Part shown: piece after piece, positions 54,923 through 64,000 of the stretch
How positions within the stretch are numbered: position 1 is the first letter of the stretch
Layout of the letters: each line of letters starts with the position of its first letter
DNA from: Prostheceraeus crozeri
Lineage: Eukaryota > Platyhelminthes > Polycladida > Euryleptidae
Reading direction: 5' to 3'
Assembly: GCA_907163375.1 (NCBI GenBank)
Contig: CAJQUW010015397.1
Span: 1 to 64,000 of the forward strand
DNA: 64,000 nucleotides
Position numbers and translations under genes: made by a program
Notes under the pieces: generated by a model
Database searches by the model: none
Told to the model about the DNA's origin: nothing
What the model saw: the letters and a program-made list of their open reading frames with translations, nothing else

Positions 54923-56136
54923 AAGTATTTTTCATGACACTTGTGTTGTGCTAAACTTTCTAGTGTTGTGGTGAACACTGTTTTCATATAACATTCTAAA
55001 CTCTCAGTCTCACTGCAGTAGAAAACTGCTTTTAGTAAACCTGATGAAGCTAATATAACCGTCTTGAAGTTTGAATTTCTAATAAGGGAACATTTGAAAA
55101 CTGTCTCCAATAAAACTTTCTAACACTGAAAGTAAGTTACAAGACAATCTACACTGTGCAGTAAAACCTTCTAAAACTTTCTAGTGCTGCTGTGAGTTCG
55201 GTCAGTCATACAACGTCAATGATCAAACTTTATTTTCACAAACATGCGTCGCGGTAAAGAACTAGTTGACTACACTAACGCTTGCATTTCATGACACTTG
55301 TGTTTCGTAAACGTCGATGATCAGACTTTACTTTTAAAAACGTGTGTCGGAGTAAAATTATATGACTACACTAGCGCTTACATTTTATGACATGTGTGTT
55401 TCATAAAACGTCATGATCAAACTTTTCTAACTATACATCAACCTGTGCTGCAGTAAAACCTTTGTACAACATGATAAAGTTTCTGACGACACTCACGAAT
55501 AAACGTCATGATCAAACTTTCTAACTATACATCATCCTGTGTAGCAGTAAAAATTTTACAAAACATGATACACTTTCTGATGACACTCACGAATAAACGT
55601 CATGATTAAACTTTATTTTCTCAAACGGGTGTCGCGGTAATATTATTTGACTACACTAACTTTGCTTTTACAAACCATAATACAGTTTCTGACTAGACTT
55701 ACGAATAAAACGTTGATGATCAAACTTTCTAACTATACATCAACCTGTGTTGCAATAAAACTTTTGTACAACATGATAAAGTTTCTGACTACACTGACAA
55801 GAGCTTGTTCACTAGCGAAGAGAGAAGTCTGTGATGTGTTGCGTGTGGCTCATGAATGACCTCCCGTTTCATCCCTTCATCATTTCGTCTTCGTGATAGA
55901 GACAGCTCTTAAAAGAACTGATGGTTCATTCTCGCATGGTTGGCCAACTGTCGGGAGACAAGTGCAATGGAGAGTTTATGAGGTAACCTGTGGCAGATAG
56001 CTAAATGTCGCCCTGGCGGTCAGAGTACAACGTTGAGACGAAAGACAACCACTTGCAAACATGACGCAGAGAGTTTTCACAAGGATTACCATTGTCCACG
56101 TCCCGTGCAGTACTAATCGCTACGGACTTCACCGCT

Positions 56137-56149
56137 GTCTCGAAAGAAC
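56137..56149 (-). other. Stem-loop module, copy B (right repeat)
   Basis: Hairpin start of the mirror of copy B, with GTTCTTTCGAGAC on the minus strand. The module continues toward 55955. Confidence 0.55.
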
Positions 56150-56494
56150 GCCCACACACAGGAAGTATCACACCGAAAATCTCCGTGACTTCCACCGTCC
56201 ATGACTTGATCGCCAGACATGAAAAGCGGTGGAGTTATTTACAGGAGGTTGGTAAGTCGTTGCTTTGATCAGCTTGATAGCAAGCCGTAGAGAGCTTGAT
56301 TCACCAGCGTTTTGCAATGGAGATGTTTAGAGGCCACCCATGACAAGATAGCTAAGACTCAACCGATTGGCGTTCAAAGTACTACGTTGAGAACTGTGTC
56401 AAATGCCCAACATGAGACATGAGTTGCCCCAGCGGTTTCGGTCTAAACTATGACACACTCCCTTGCCACACTTATCACTACGGCATCGTCCGCC

Positions 56495-56507
56495 GTCCCG
56501 AAGGAAC
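56495..56507 (-). other. Stem-loop module, copy A (right repeat)
   Basis: Hairpin start of the mirror of copy A, with GTTCCTTCGGGAC on the minus strand. The module continues toward 56310. Confidence 0.55.
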
Positions 56508-57006
56508 ACCCTGTCAGTGGAATATTGCAAAACTCTCCGTGTCTTGCTCGCTTTCAGTGAAAAGCTGCTTGTAACATATGTGGCTCAGACATCATTAAAA
56601 ATCCTCTAGTTGACTTCAGCAGGGTCGAAAACCCCAGAAAACCTCCAAAACTAGTGAATTTAAATTTTTTAACTTTTTAGCACTACTTATGAAAATGTAT
56701 AAGTAATATATCACTTATAGCAGTTCAATAGCGACCGAACCTTTTTTGAATCAAGTCAAACGGACTTGTAGAAGCAAAGTTACAAGCCTTTAAAGTTTTG
56801 GAGTCTTTTATGCCCTGGAGACGAAGGCCATCTCCTGGCGAACCTCTAAGTCTGACGCCTTAGCTGACTTCAGCAATGAAATTTTCTAAGTCGGTTTCTT
56901 ACAGAAACCCGGTTTTTCAGATTTTCAATGCTATCATCGGAGTTCCGGAGTTCACCTACCCCAACCCAGTCGGGAGGAGAACTGATTTCCACAAGCAGAG
57001 TTTCCA

Positions 57007-57041
57007 CTTATATAGTTTGTGGCGATCAGCTGATGACGTAA
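57007..57041 (-). promoter_or_regulatory. Inward-facing promoter candidate in right terminal repeat
   Basis: Mirror of 41964-41998: TATATAAG on the minus strand with the ATCAGCTGAT palindrome and TTACGTCA upstream, all bases conserved. Confidence 0.5.
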
Positions 57042-57479
57042 TACCCATCATCCAAAAACTTCAAATCCGTCTATCTCCGGTTCTAGTGCTCCGATGGAGC
57101 TGGAAATTCACCATTTCCACGTAAAATTTGATGCTGAATCCGAATCTGCCCTCCATTTCCCATCCGATGCTTCGTTTTGGCTCTACATCCCACAGCCATC
57201 GCAAAAATTCTAACTTGTCGTTTTTCGGAAAAAATTATGAAAAATTTTTTCTCTCCGATGGCTTTCGAATTTACCATGCCGAATCAGAATTTGACGCTGA
57301 TTCCAAATCTGGTCTCTGTTTTCCCGTCCGAGGCTTGCTTCACCAACTAGAGCGATTTTCGTAAAATTCTAACTCTGTCGTTTTTTCGTCAATGCCCCAA
57401 ATTTTCAATAACGTCTCACCTCTAAACGAAGGCAGATACGAACAAGCCATGTTTTCCACTGAATTTGTCTCACTCCCAG

Positions 57480-58490
57480 CTTTCAAATGAGCTATTGCAC
57501 GACTTTCTACGATGTCTACCACCAAAGTTGGAAGATCGTTGCCGAGGGGGGGACGTCCTCAAAACTTTTTCTCTCCGATGTCGTTGGAAAGAAGTTCCTA
57601 GACCCAACATTGGACAAAACGTGACCTCCGTTTTCCTGACCTCCGATTTTCCGAAGGTCTGACCTCCGTTTTCCCATCCGAGCACTCCTTCTGCCCGAAA
57701 AATGGACTTTCTCATCCCAAAACCTCCAAAACCTGCCTTTTCCAACTCTGACGTTTTCCAGCCATTGTCCTCCCTCAACCCAGGAAAATTAGTCCAAACT
57801 GAGCTGTCCACTGCATTTTTCTCATTCTTAGCTTTCAAATGAGGTATTGCACGACTTTCTACCATCTCTCACACCAAAGTTGGAAGTTTGGCAGGAGGGG
57901 GGGGGGAGGACTTCACAACTTTTTCTTACCGATGTCGCTGGAAACATCCTTCCTAACCCAGAATTGACCAAAAATTCCGAATCTGACCTCCGTTTTCCCA
58001 TCCGAGATTCGAAATTCGACTTTCTCATCCCAAAACATCCAACACCTGACTTCTTCAACTCTGACGTTTTCCTGTCATTTTCCTCCCTCAACCCAGGAAA
58101 ATTAGTCCAAACTGAGCTTTCCACTGCATTTTTCTCATTCTTAGCTTTCAAATGAGCTATTGCACGACTTTCTACGATTTCTCACACCAAAATTGGAAGT
58201 TTGGCAGGAGGGGGGGGGGAGGACTTCACAACTTTTTCTCTCCGATTTTGCTGGAAACATCCTTCCCAACCCAAAATTTCACGTAGAGTCCAAATTTGCA
58301 CTCCATTTTCCCATCCGAGACCTCCTTCATACCGAAACATGGACTTTCTCATCCCAAAACCACCAACACCCTTTCTCACTCTATCCTTCCGAGATTCCAC
58401 CCCTTGCCTCATCACTCCTCCTTCCTTCCTTCCAGAGGGGGGGACCTGTTTCCTCCTCACGGACCCATTCCTCCCAGCACATCCTTGGCG
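57480..58490 (-). repeat. Tandem ~320-bp units in right terminal repeat
   Basis: Three unit anchors, one more than the left repeat. The first-from-inside unit also contains a short internal triplication of GACCTCCG(T/A)TTTTCC at about 57625-57675. Confidence 0.8.
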
Positions 58491-58575
58491 ACTTCCTTCC
58501 AGAGGGGGGGGCTGAATCAGCATGATGACTCATCCATTCGCATTTTGTGCTTGTTTTTGGCACGGGGTTACTACT

Positions 58576-58581
58576 GGCGCA
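58576..58581. repeat. Target-site duplication, right (GGCGCA)
   Basis: Identical to 40766-40771, directly after the TTACTACT terminus. Confidence 0.9.
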
Positions 58582-59520
58582 GAGCCATTAACCGGATCGA
58601 TTGCTCCAACGAACAAATCTGATTATCAGAGCTGGGTGTTCAACAGGTTTGGTCTGATAGTCGGTACACAGCTAATAGTTAACTGTCAAAGTGAATCGCG
58701 AAATAGCGATAGAGGAAAACTTGCAGAAATTGAGGAATTGCAGCTGTGGATCGCTATCTTTTAGTTCGCTAGTGCCATAGATATCTAGAATGCAAACAAA
58801 ATTTGAATAAAACATGCAATGAAATTTCCAGCTTCATTTCTAGGAAAATTGGCTTTCTTAACTGATCTGAAGATCAGTAGAGGATCAGGACTCCGCTGCT
58901 AAGAGTGATAACTGCACAGTGAATCAGTGAATCAGTGTAGCACTCGCACTTCTGGAGTTGCCACTCATTGAGTTGCTATGACCGTAGTTATAAAGATGCT
59001 CTTCAGATATTTCATTTTGTTTTTTGCATGATCCGTTACGTGTTGCAAATGACTGACGAATGTGAAATGAATGTAATAGATTCGTGGAGTGAGATGAAAA
59101 TTTTCCTTATTAATTTTGATATTGCAATCTGTAAGGGATTTTCACGCATCTTGCAACCATGCTATGACGACTCTCTTTGATAAATTGATTATATTAATCA
59201 TGTACCCATCATCTTAATGCAGGGAAAATATTAATATATAAAAGGAAAGAAGTCAATGCTGATCACTTTTCAAATAAGAGAGATGGTAAGTCTTCAGAGA
59301 TTTTTGAATTCGAGTATAAAGAATATATTAAAAACGTAAACTGTTTTAGCGCCTATATTGACCAAACGGCGGTACATTCGAACCTTACAATTAGCTTATC
59401 CGTGAACTAGCAAAATCTGCTTATAAAACCAATTAGCCTACTATACAAAATCCTTAAGGCAATTATCGACCCACAAATGACAAAGTGGAGGTAGCTTTCT
59501 GTGCGTGTTCCACGTAATAA
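58582..59520. other. No gene recognised
   Basis: Host spacer right of the Polinton. Short frames only. Confidence 0.4.
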
Positions 59521-59528
59521 GGCAGTCG

Positions 59529-60043
59529 CACAGAATTAGACAGGTCGTCTCTTCAGCTGTTTGACTAGAAAGGAAGCTTTGGAACATGTAACGCTAATGA
59601 AATGGTGCAATCTGCTAACATAATATCACAGCAATCGAACAAAGAGCGGTCAGCTCAACATTAGACACGCCAAATGGTGCGAAGTTTTAGTGACTGTTAT
59701 CAACCCGGGATTACTCAGCAAAGAGACGCAGAGACGACAGAGAAGTTTGAGAACGTTTTGTCGTGCGCCTACTATATCTTATATTAATAATCGGAGGGCC
59801 CAACATTATCGAGAACACTGCAATCCGCAGTGATCTTAACTCTTCAAATATGAAGGAATCGTTGCGATCGGAGCATTTTCAAGGAATCCACAGCAATCCG
59901 CAAGCGACGACGAGAATTTTTCCTATCTCTTTAAGGCAATGAAAATTTATTTTTGCCCATTTAGTAACTTCGTGCATGTGCCATCGTTTTGAGTTAGTTT
60001 TCACTTCTAGCAAAGTGATGCACTTAAGCAATCTAATTCTGTG
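59529..60043 (+). mobile_element. hAT-like MITE family 1, copy 3
   Basis: A 515-bp copy with perfect 12-bp ends CACAGAATTAGA and TCTAATTCTGTG. The left flank is GGCAGTCG (59521-59528) and the right flank GCAGTCG (60044-60050), an 8-bp duplication with one G lost. Confidence 0.88.
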
Positions 60044-60050
60044 GCAGTCG

Positions 60051-60688
60051 TCCTATTTGCATTTCTGGAAAGTCACAGAGTAGGTTTTTGCAGTCTGATT
60101 TTCACATCATAAGTCAATAGAAGAAAAGATAGATCGCAGCAGACTACTCACTGCTCTATAAACTTATATAAGCTTGCCATACAGTACACTAAGAAATTAA
60201 AACAATTTGACTAGACAATAAGGCAAAGAAGATATTCTGATAAACATCTTTGCAGACAAATCATGATCAAAGTTTTGGGACGGGACTATTCGCAGAGCTG
60301 TAACGAGACTTGTTGGTAGGAATGTGAATCCCAGGGTAATCCTACGGGGATTTAATCAACTATGACTAAAAATTTGGAGATTATCTATCACTTTCTCTGT
60401 GTTCTTCAATACTTAGTGTTCAATATTTGAAAATGTAGAAAATTAACTATACCTTTTTGCATTTTATATTGCCAAAATTGCATTGATTATTGCCAAAATA
60501 TGCAATCTATTTCTTTGTTGCTCTCACATATCTTTGTTCTATAGTATGACTTCATTGATCCATGATATTCAAATGTACTTGATATCTTGCTTGATAAACA
60601 CTACATTATCATGAAATGCTATGGAATCTTCCATTTAACAGCAATGAAATTAAATAAACGATGATTCAAATTGCCATGCAAAAGATGT
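60051..60688. other. No gene recognised
   Basis: AT-rich spacer. Confidence 0.4.
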
Positions 60689-60760
60689 GCGGCTGATAGG
60701 ATTCGAACCTACGACCAAGGTTAACTATACTTGTCCTCTAACCGACAGAGCTACGAGCCA
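60689..60760 (-). tRNA. tRNA-like sequence, probably a pseudogene or SINE head
   Basis: The minus strand has TAGCTCTGTCGGTTAGAGG (D arm with A box) and GTAGGTTCGAATCCTAT (a perfect T arm with B box). The anticodon stem is only CAAG/CTTG around a 10-base loop, against the usual 7, and the acceptor stem pairs only GGCT with AGCC out of register. No poly-T follows closely. An anticodon cannot be assigned. Confidence 0.55.
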
Positions 60761-61840
60761 TTTGCGCGACCGTGTCAATTGGCAGGATCGAAGTAGATCG
60801 TCATATTTATTGAAATATAAAACGCAGGTCATTGTGGGATAATGATACAGATGAATTCAAATTTCCAGATCGCATTTTCTTTTGCAAAAGATGGACTTGG
60901 CATAGGCCTACTGGAAATATTCGACAAATTCACTTTTTCTCAATTCACAGACAATGACATTGAAATGTAACTAAATGAAACAATAGTGAATGTATATGCA
61001 TGTTCCCCATCTGAATAAAGATTCCATAGAGGGTTCGGCATTGGATACCAACATCAACGACTGTCTATAATTGAACTTCAAAAACGTCATAATTATATAT
61101 CTACGTGCACATATATTTTTGATTCTGGAATAAATTGCGAAGAAAATCGGCACTTTTTTCACACCTTACATATTCAAATGACATTCAATCAGCAAAGTTT
61201 GACTGTCTCAAGTGCCATTTTCATGCACTACCAGTCAGATGACATTCTATCTGTATTTCTTAGTCAGATGACATTATAACAAAGAAACATGTGTTGCGCA
61301 GCACAAATACCAGTTTCCTCTTTGAAAAACCTTTTCCGAACTTTTGTTGCTAAACTTTTTCTTGTTTAGTAGGATAATCTATCTGCAGGTATTCGAAACG
61401 TAATACTACGATAAAATGCGGTAATGTATTAGGCTTCTTAGTCAGACAATTAGGTCTATATATTGAAATGTATGGCCTACTTCAACCATGTACATGTGCA
61501 TGTATGTGCAATGCATTCAACATCTTCAAAACAAATCAGTAACCAAGACGTTAATTGTACATTTATCAGAAATCATCTTAGAACGATTCCTGACTCTTGA
61601 ATATATTTGTATGAAGATGCATAATGTAGATACACCCTTTTGTCACCATGCACGCTATTAGAGTGCAAATGAATTTGGTCCACTTGCAATGGTCAGAGAG
61701 CGATGCAGAATGAACTGTTATCGAAAATGATCTTTTCCAGTTTTGTGTACATCTGATTGGTTTTTATGTCAAATTTTACATTGGGCATGAAGGGTTAAGT
61801 CATAGAAGTAGACAATAGTATACAATACGTTCATCGTGAT
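60761..61840. other. No gene recognised
   Basis: AT-rich spacer. AGTCAGATGACATT occurs twice near 61234 and 61262, a minor repeat. Confidence 0.4.
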
Positions 61841-61848
61841 CGGTGATG

Positions 61849-62178
61849 TATAAAAGCCGATATCAGGATGATCGGTCAAAGGTGAGTCATATTGACATTA
61901 GTGTTTTTTCTTTTCATCAACTTTAAAAGTTTCGACCCTACGGAACTTATCAACATTTTCTCACTCATAACTTCACAATGTCGACTGATAGCTATCATCC
62001 ACCAAAAGGAGAGTTTGCATTTCTGGGTCGGAACTGGACTATGTACACAAACAAGAAAACACTCGAAGAAGCTCAAAAAATAGTATACTTTCTATGGTAT
62101 TGCTACTTTCTATGGGTTAAGTCATGGAAGTCCATGGTTAAGTTATCAGATGTCAATAGACGAATTTCACTTGCATAA
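61849..62178 (+). CDS. Possible promoter and first exons of a small gene
   Basis: TATAAAAG at 61849-61856 precedes a short leader ending GGTCAAAG and a consensus donor GTGAGT at 61882. An ATG in good context (ACAATG) at 61978 opens a frame MSTDSYHPPKGEFAFLGRNW, then TMYTNKKTLEEAQKI, which looks protein-like for about 35 residues. A possible donor GTATAC follows at about 62081, after which the frame degrades. No family is recognised. This may be the start of a host gene or a relic. Confidence 0.3.
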
Positions 62179-62179
62179 T

Positions 62180-63118
62180 AAGATATGAAAAAAAGCTAGT
62201 ACCCTTTCCTGTAGACCTTCTACTTCCACTTAGCCATAGACTTCTAAATTTAGAAGTCTATGACTTAGCAATGAACGCACTTACACAAATCTATGGTAAT
62301 TATTGAGGATGAAAGATATATCAGTTAAAGTACAAAGATATCATCTCTTGGCAATAATCAATGCAGTCTTGCCAGTATAAAATGCAAAAAGGTATATTGT
62401 ATTTCACTCTCGATGGCTTTGGAGGTCATAGAAATGATTGAAATGAGTTTGAAATGCATTATTGCCCGGCATTGGAGGGTATATAATGCACCATTGTATA
62501 CCATGTAATTAAGACTGATATCTTTGATAATGCCCAGAAATTCATTAACGGCCCGGAAAATTCATGGCCTGGAAATGAAACCATAGAAATATTTCGCAAC
62601 ATGGTATACAATGATTATGACATCTACATTTTTCGGGCTGTCAATGGCAAATTGTCGGGCCGCTAACGCGGCCCTCTAATTTGCTATTGACGCCCTCAAA
62701 ACATAGCTGTCATCATATCATTATACGCCCGCCAATTTCACATAGAATTCTCACCGTACCAGATAGCCGTGAACCGTTGTCCGTCACTCTAGTTTGAGAA
62801 TCCATTAATGCATGAATTGGTAAACTGATATTTCAAATTATTTTTAGATAGAAATCTGAATTTCAAATCTACTCACATTTGCAAGTATCCATAGACTTTC
62901 AAACTTTTCACGAATTAAAATGCATTGAGAGAGCAAACTATCATAGACTTCAATAGAAGTCAATCAAAGATTTATTTATCTCTCCATTATCTGTGACTAG
63001 CACTGATCAAGAATTGCAATATTCATAGACTTCTCAAGAGTTACATACCATAGCATTATATCATGAATTTTGCGGGCAGAAATATCAGACAGTCTCGGCT
63101 GCTAACGCAGCCTCGTCT
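62180..63118. other. No gene recognised
   Basis: Many copies of CATAGACTT/AAGTCTATG and GAAATTCAT-like words. GGGCCGCTAACGCGGCCC (about 62658-62675) is a strong 18-base palindrome, and CGGCTGCTAACGCAGCCTCG at 63097 is a related one. Confidence 0.4.
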
Positions 63119-63728
63119 CTGAGAGAGAGAGAGAAACGTTTATTCAAATCATTAATGTGAATCAAAAAATACATACAAATCATATAAATTCAAGATAAAT
63201 TCATTAAGTCAAGTTATAAGGAATGTTCTTTGATAATATCAAGTTAAGACAGACAAATTAGTCCAAAAATGTGAGGGACTGGGTAATGCACATGTGCGGC
63301 AGAAAGGAGTTACGGCGTGAGGTTGTTCTGCAGAAGGGAACCGAAAATCGACCGGAAGGAAGACTGGTAGGAATCAAGCGCGAAATAAAGGTGTCCTGAT
63401 TCACCAGATTCTCGAAGAGTCTCGCTGCCATTGCTCTGCGTCTTAAAGAAAGATCATCTTCGGAATGAATGCCCTTGATCCTCAGACACCTGCTTTGAAT
63501 TTTCTGGAGGCGGCTTGAGTCGTAAGAGGAAATTCCTATGAAAACAGGACAGGCATACTCGATCAAACTGCGAATCAGTGCGTTGAAAATGGTCTTAAAC
63601 TCATCGTCATTTGTAACACACTTCACTCTGCGCAAAATATAAATTCTTTGAGAGCATTTCCTCTCGATGAAATCGATGTGACCTTTCCATCCAAACGTGT
63701 CTTCGAGTATAATGCCAAGAAACTTCAA
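63119..63728 (-). pseudogene. LINE (non-LTR retrotransposon) 3' end, second copy
   Basis: A 156-codon minus-strand frame encodes the C-terminal RT block: MKFLGIILEDTFGWKGHIDF, then QRIYILRRVKC and SLIEYACPVF, and a tail with RRAMAARLFENLVNQ and RRNSFLPHMC. This is typical of CR1/Jockey-like elements found in marine invertebrates. It is 5'-truncated before the catalytic motif. A TGAATAAACG poly(A)-type signal and a (CT)n simple repeat mark the 3' end near 63119-63140. It is a different family from the LINE at 19.8-20.5 kb. Confidence 0.8.
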
Positions 63729-64000
63729 ACTTCTTTGAAACTGGATTGTCTTCTTTGTCTTCTATTACTTCTTTGTCTGATATTACTGCCCTAAAAATCC
63801 ATGATATAATGCTACATTATCAAACGCTTGTCTATGTTGATCATAGTAATGAAAAAGTGCCATATTTTGTGATGAACACACTGAAACATACTGATGAAAC
63901 GCGATGAAACACACTGAAAGATATCTCTTGAAGCAATATAGAACAGCAATATAGAATCTATGGATGTCTATCTTTAGATCCATTTCTGCGCTATTGAAAT
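63729..64000. other. No gene recognised
   Basis: AT-rich sequence to the window edge. A short domainless frame only. Confidence 0.4.

Larger units (their letters stand above)
40772..58575. mobile_element. Maverick/Polinton-type element, 17.8 kb
   Basis: The element starts AGTAGTAACCCC and ends GGGGTTACTACT, with a perfect 6-bp target duplication GGCGCA at 40766-40771 and 58576-58581. The 5'-AG terminus and 6-bp duplication are the hallmarks of Polinton integration. The interior encodes a protein-primed family-B DNA polymerase, which confirms the class. The terminal inverted repeats (3.4 and 3.65 kb) are several times longer than the few hundred bases usual for Polintons. Only about 10.7 kb is unique, and I see no retroviral-type integrase, capsid, packaging ATPase or Ulp1-like protease. 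Besides polB it carries a TBP-like gene and small genes related to the polB N-terminus. It is probably a non-autonomous derivative or a distinct lineage. Confidence 0.93.
54923..58575 (-). repeat. Polinton right terminal inverted repeat
   Basis: Reverse complement of 40772-44193, 231 bp longer. The excess comes from an additional ~315-350-bp unit in the outer tandem region (three anchors near 57503, 57855 and 58168). This is offset by loss of one ~105-bp inner subrepeat. The first 70 bases differ from the left repeat at three positions. Confidence 0.92.

Noticed and set aside
54916-55110. Small frame METVFKCSLIRNSN-type shared by both terminal repeats as a conserved gene
   Set aside because: It is the mirror of 44006-44212, differs in length between the arms, and lies in subrepeat DNA; identity is explained by the inverted repeat.
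60689-60760. Functional tRNA gene
   Set aside because: A 10-base anticodon loop, a poor acceptor stem and no terminator; the T and D arms alone fit a tRNA-derived repeat.

Overview
The window looks like a repeat-rich, AT-rich animal nuclear genome, probably from a marine invertebrate. The reasons are GT-AG introns, TATA boxes and AATAAA signals, Penelope-like, BEL/Pao, LINE, hAT, pogo-like and Maverick/Polinton elements, and many ACATGTACATGT and TAGGCCTA words. The phylum cannot be fixed from the sequence. No complete host protein-coding gene is evident. The two candidates for host exons are at 19051-19490 and 61849-62178.

From 1 to 40 kb the window is a graveyard of nested mobile elements. 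Penelope-like (PLE) remnants with reverse transcriptase and GIY-YIG pieces lie at 1.0-1.96, 2.95-3.9, 4.2-5.45 and 9.8-10.7 kb, several with hammerhead-ribozyme-like motifs. A BEL/Pao gag-protease fragment is at 7.7-9.3 kb and an internally deleted IS630/Tc1-like transposase at 14.4-14.9 kb. A small tRNA-like plus hammerhead unit bounded by perfect inverted repeats is at 17434-17574. A LINE 3' end is at 19.8-20.5 kb and a complete pogo-like element at 22226-25230. Non-autonomous hAT-like elements with 8-bp target duplications include 16033-16880, 30105-31991 and three copies of one family at 13254, 40081 and 59529. Inverted duplications include a 1-kb palindrome at 11846-12846 and a broken palindrome spanning about 26.85-35.16 kb.

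The most notable object is a 17.8-kb Maverick/Polinton-type element at 40772-58575. It has AG...CT termini, a perfect 6-bp target duplication (GGCGCA) and very long terminal inverted repeats (3.4 and 3.65 kb). It carries a spliced protein-primed family-B DNA polymerase gene broken by at least three frame changes and one stop. Next to this is an intact 179-residue TATA-binding-protein-like gene with its own TATA box. Two small genes resemble the N-terminal region of the polymerase, and there is an unidentified minus-strand gene. I could not see an integrase, capsid protein, packaging ATPase or maturation protease. The interior also holds a roughly 1.6-kb tandem array with about two dozen AATAAA motifs. 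A stem-loop module with a UUCG hairpin occurs twice in each terminal repeat and once in the polymerase leader intron.

Read together, the element looks like a Polinton derivative that has shed virion and integration genes but kept replication and transcription-like functions. It would then depend on other elements for movement. From 58.6 to 64 kb the window holds the third hAT-like MITE, a tRNA-like sequence, a possible promoter plus first exon, and a second LINE 3' end.
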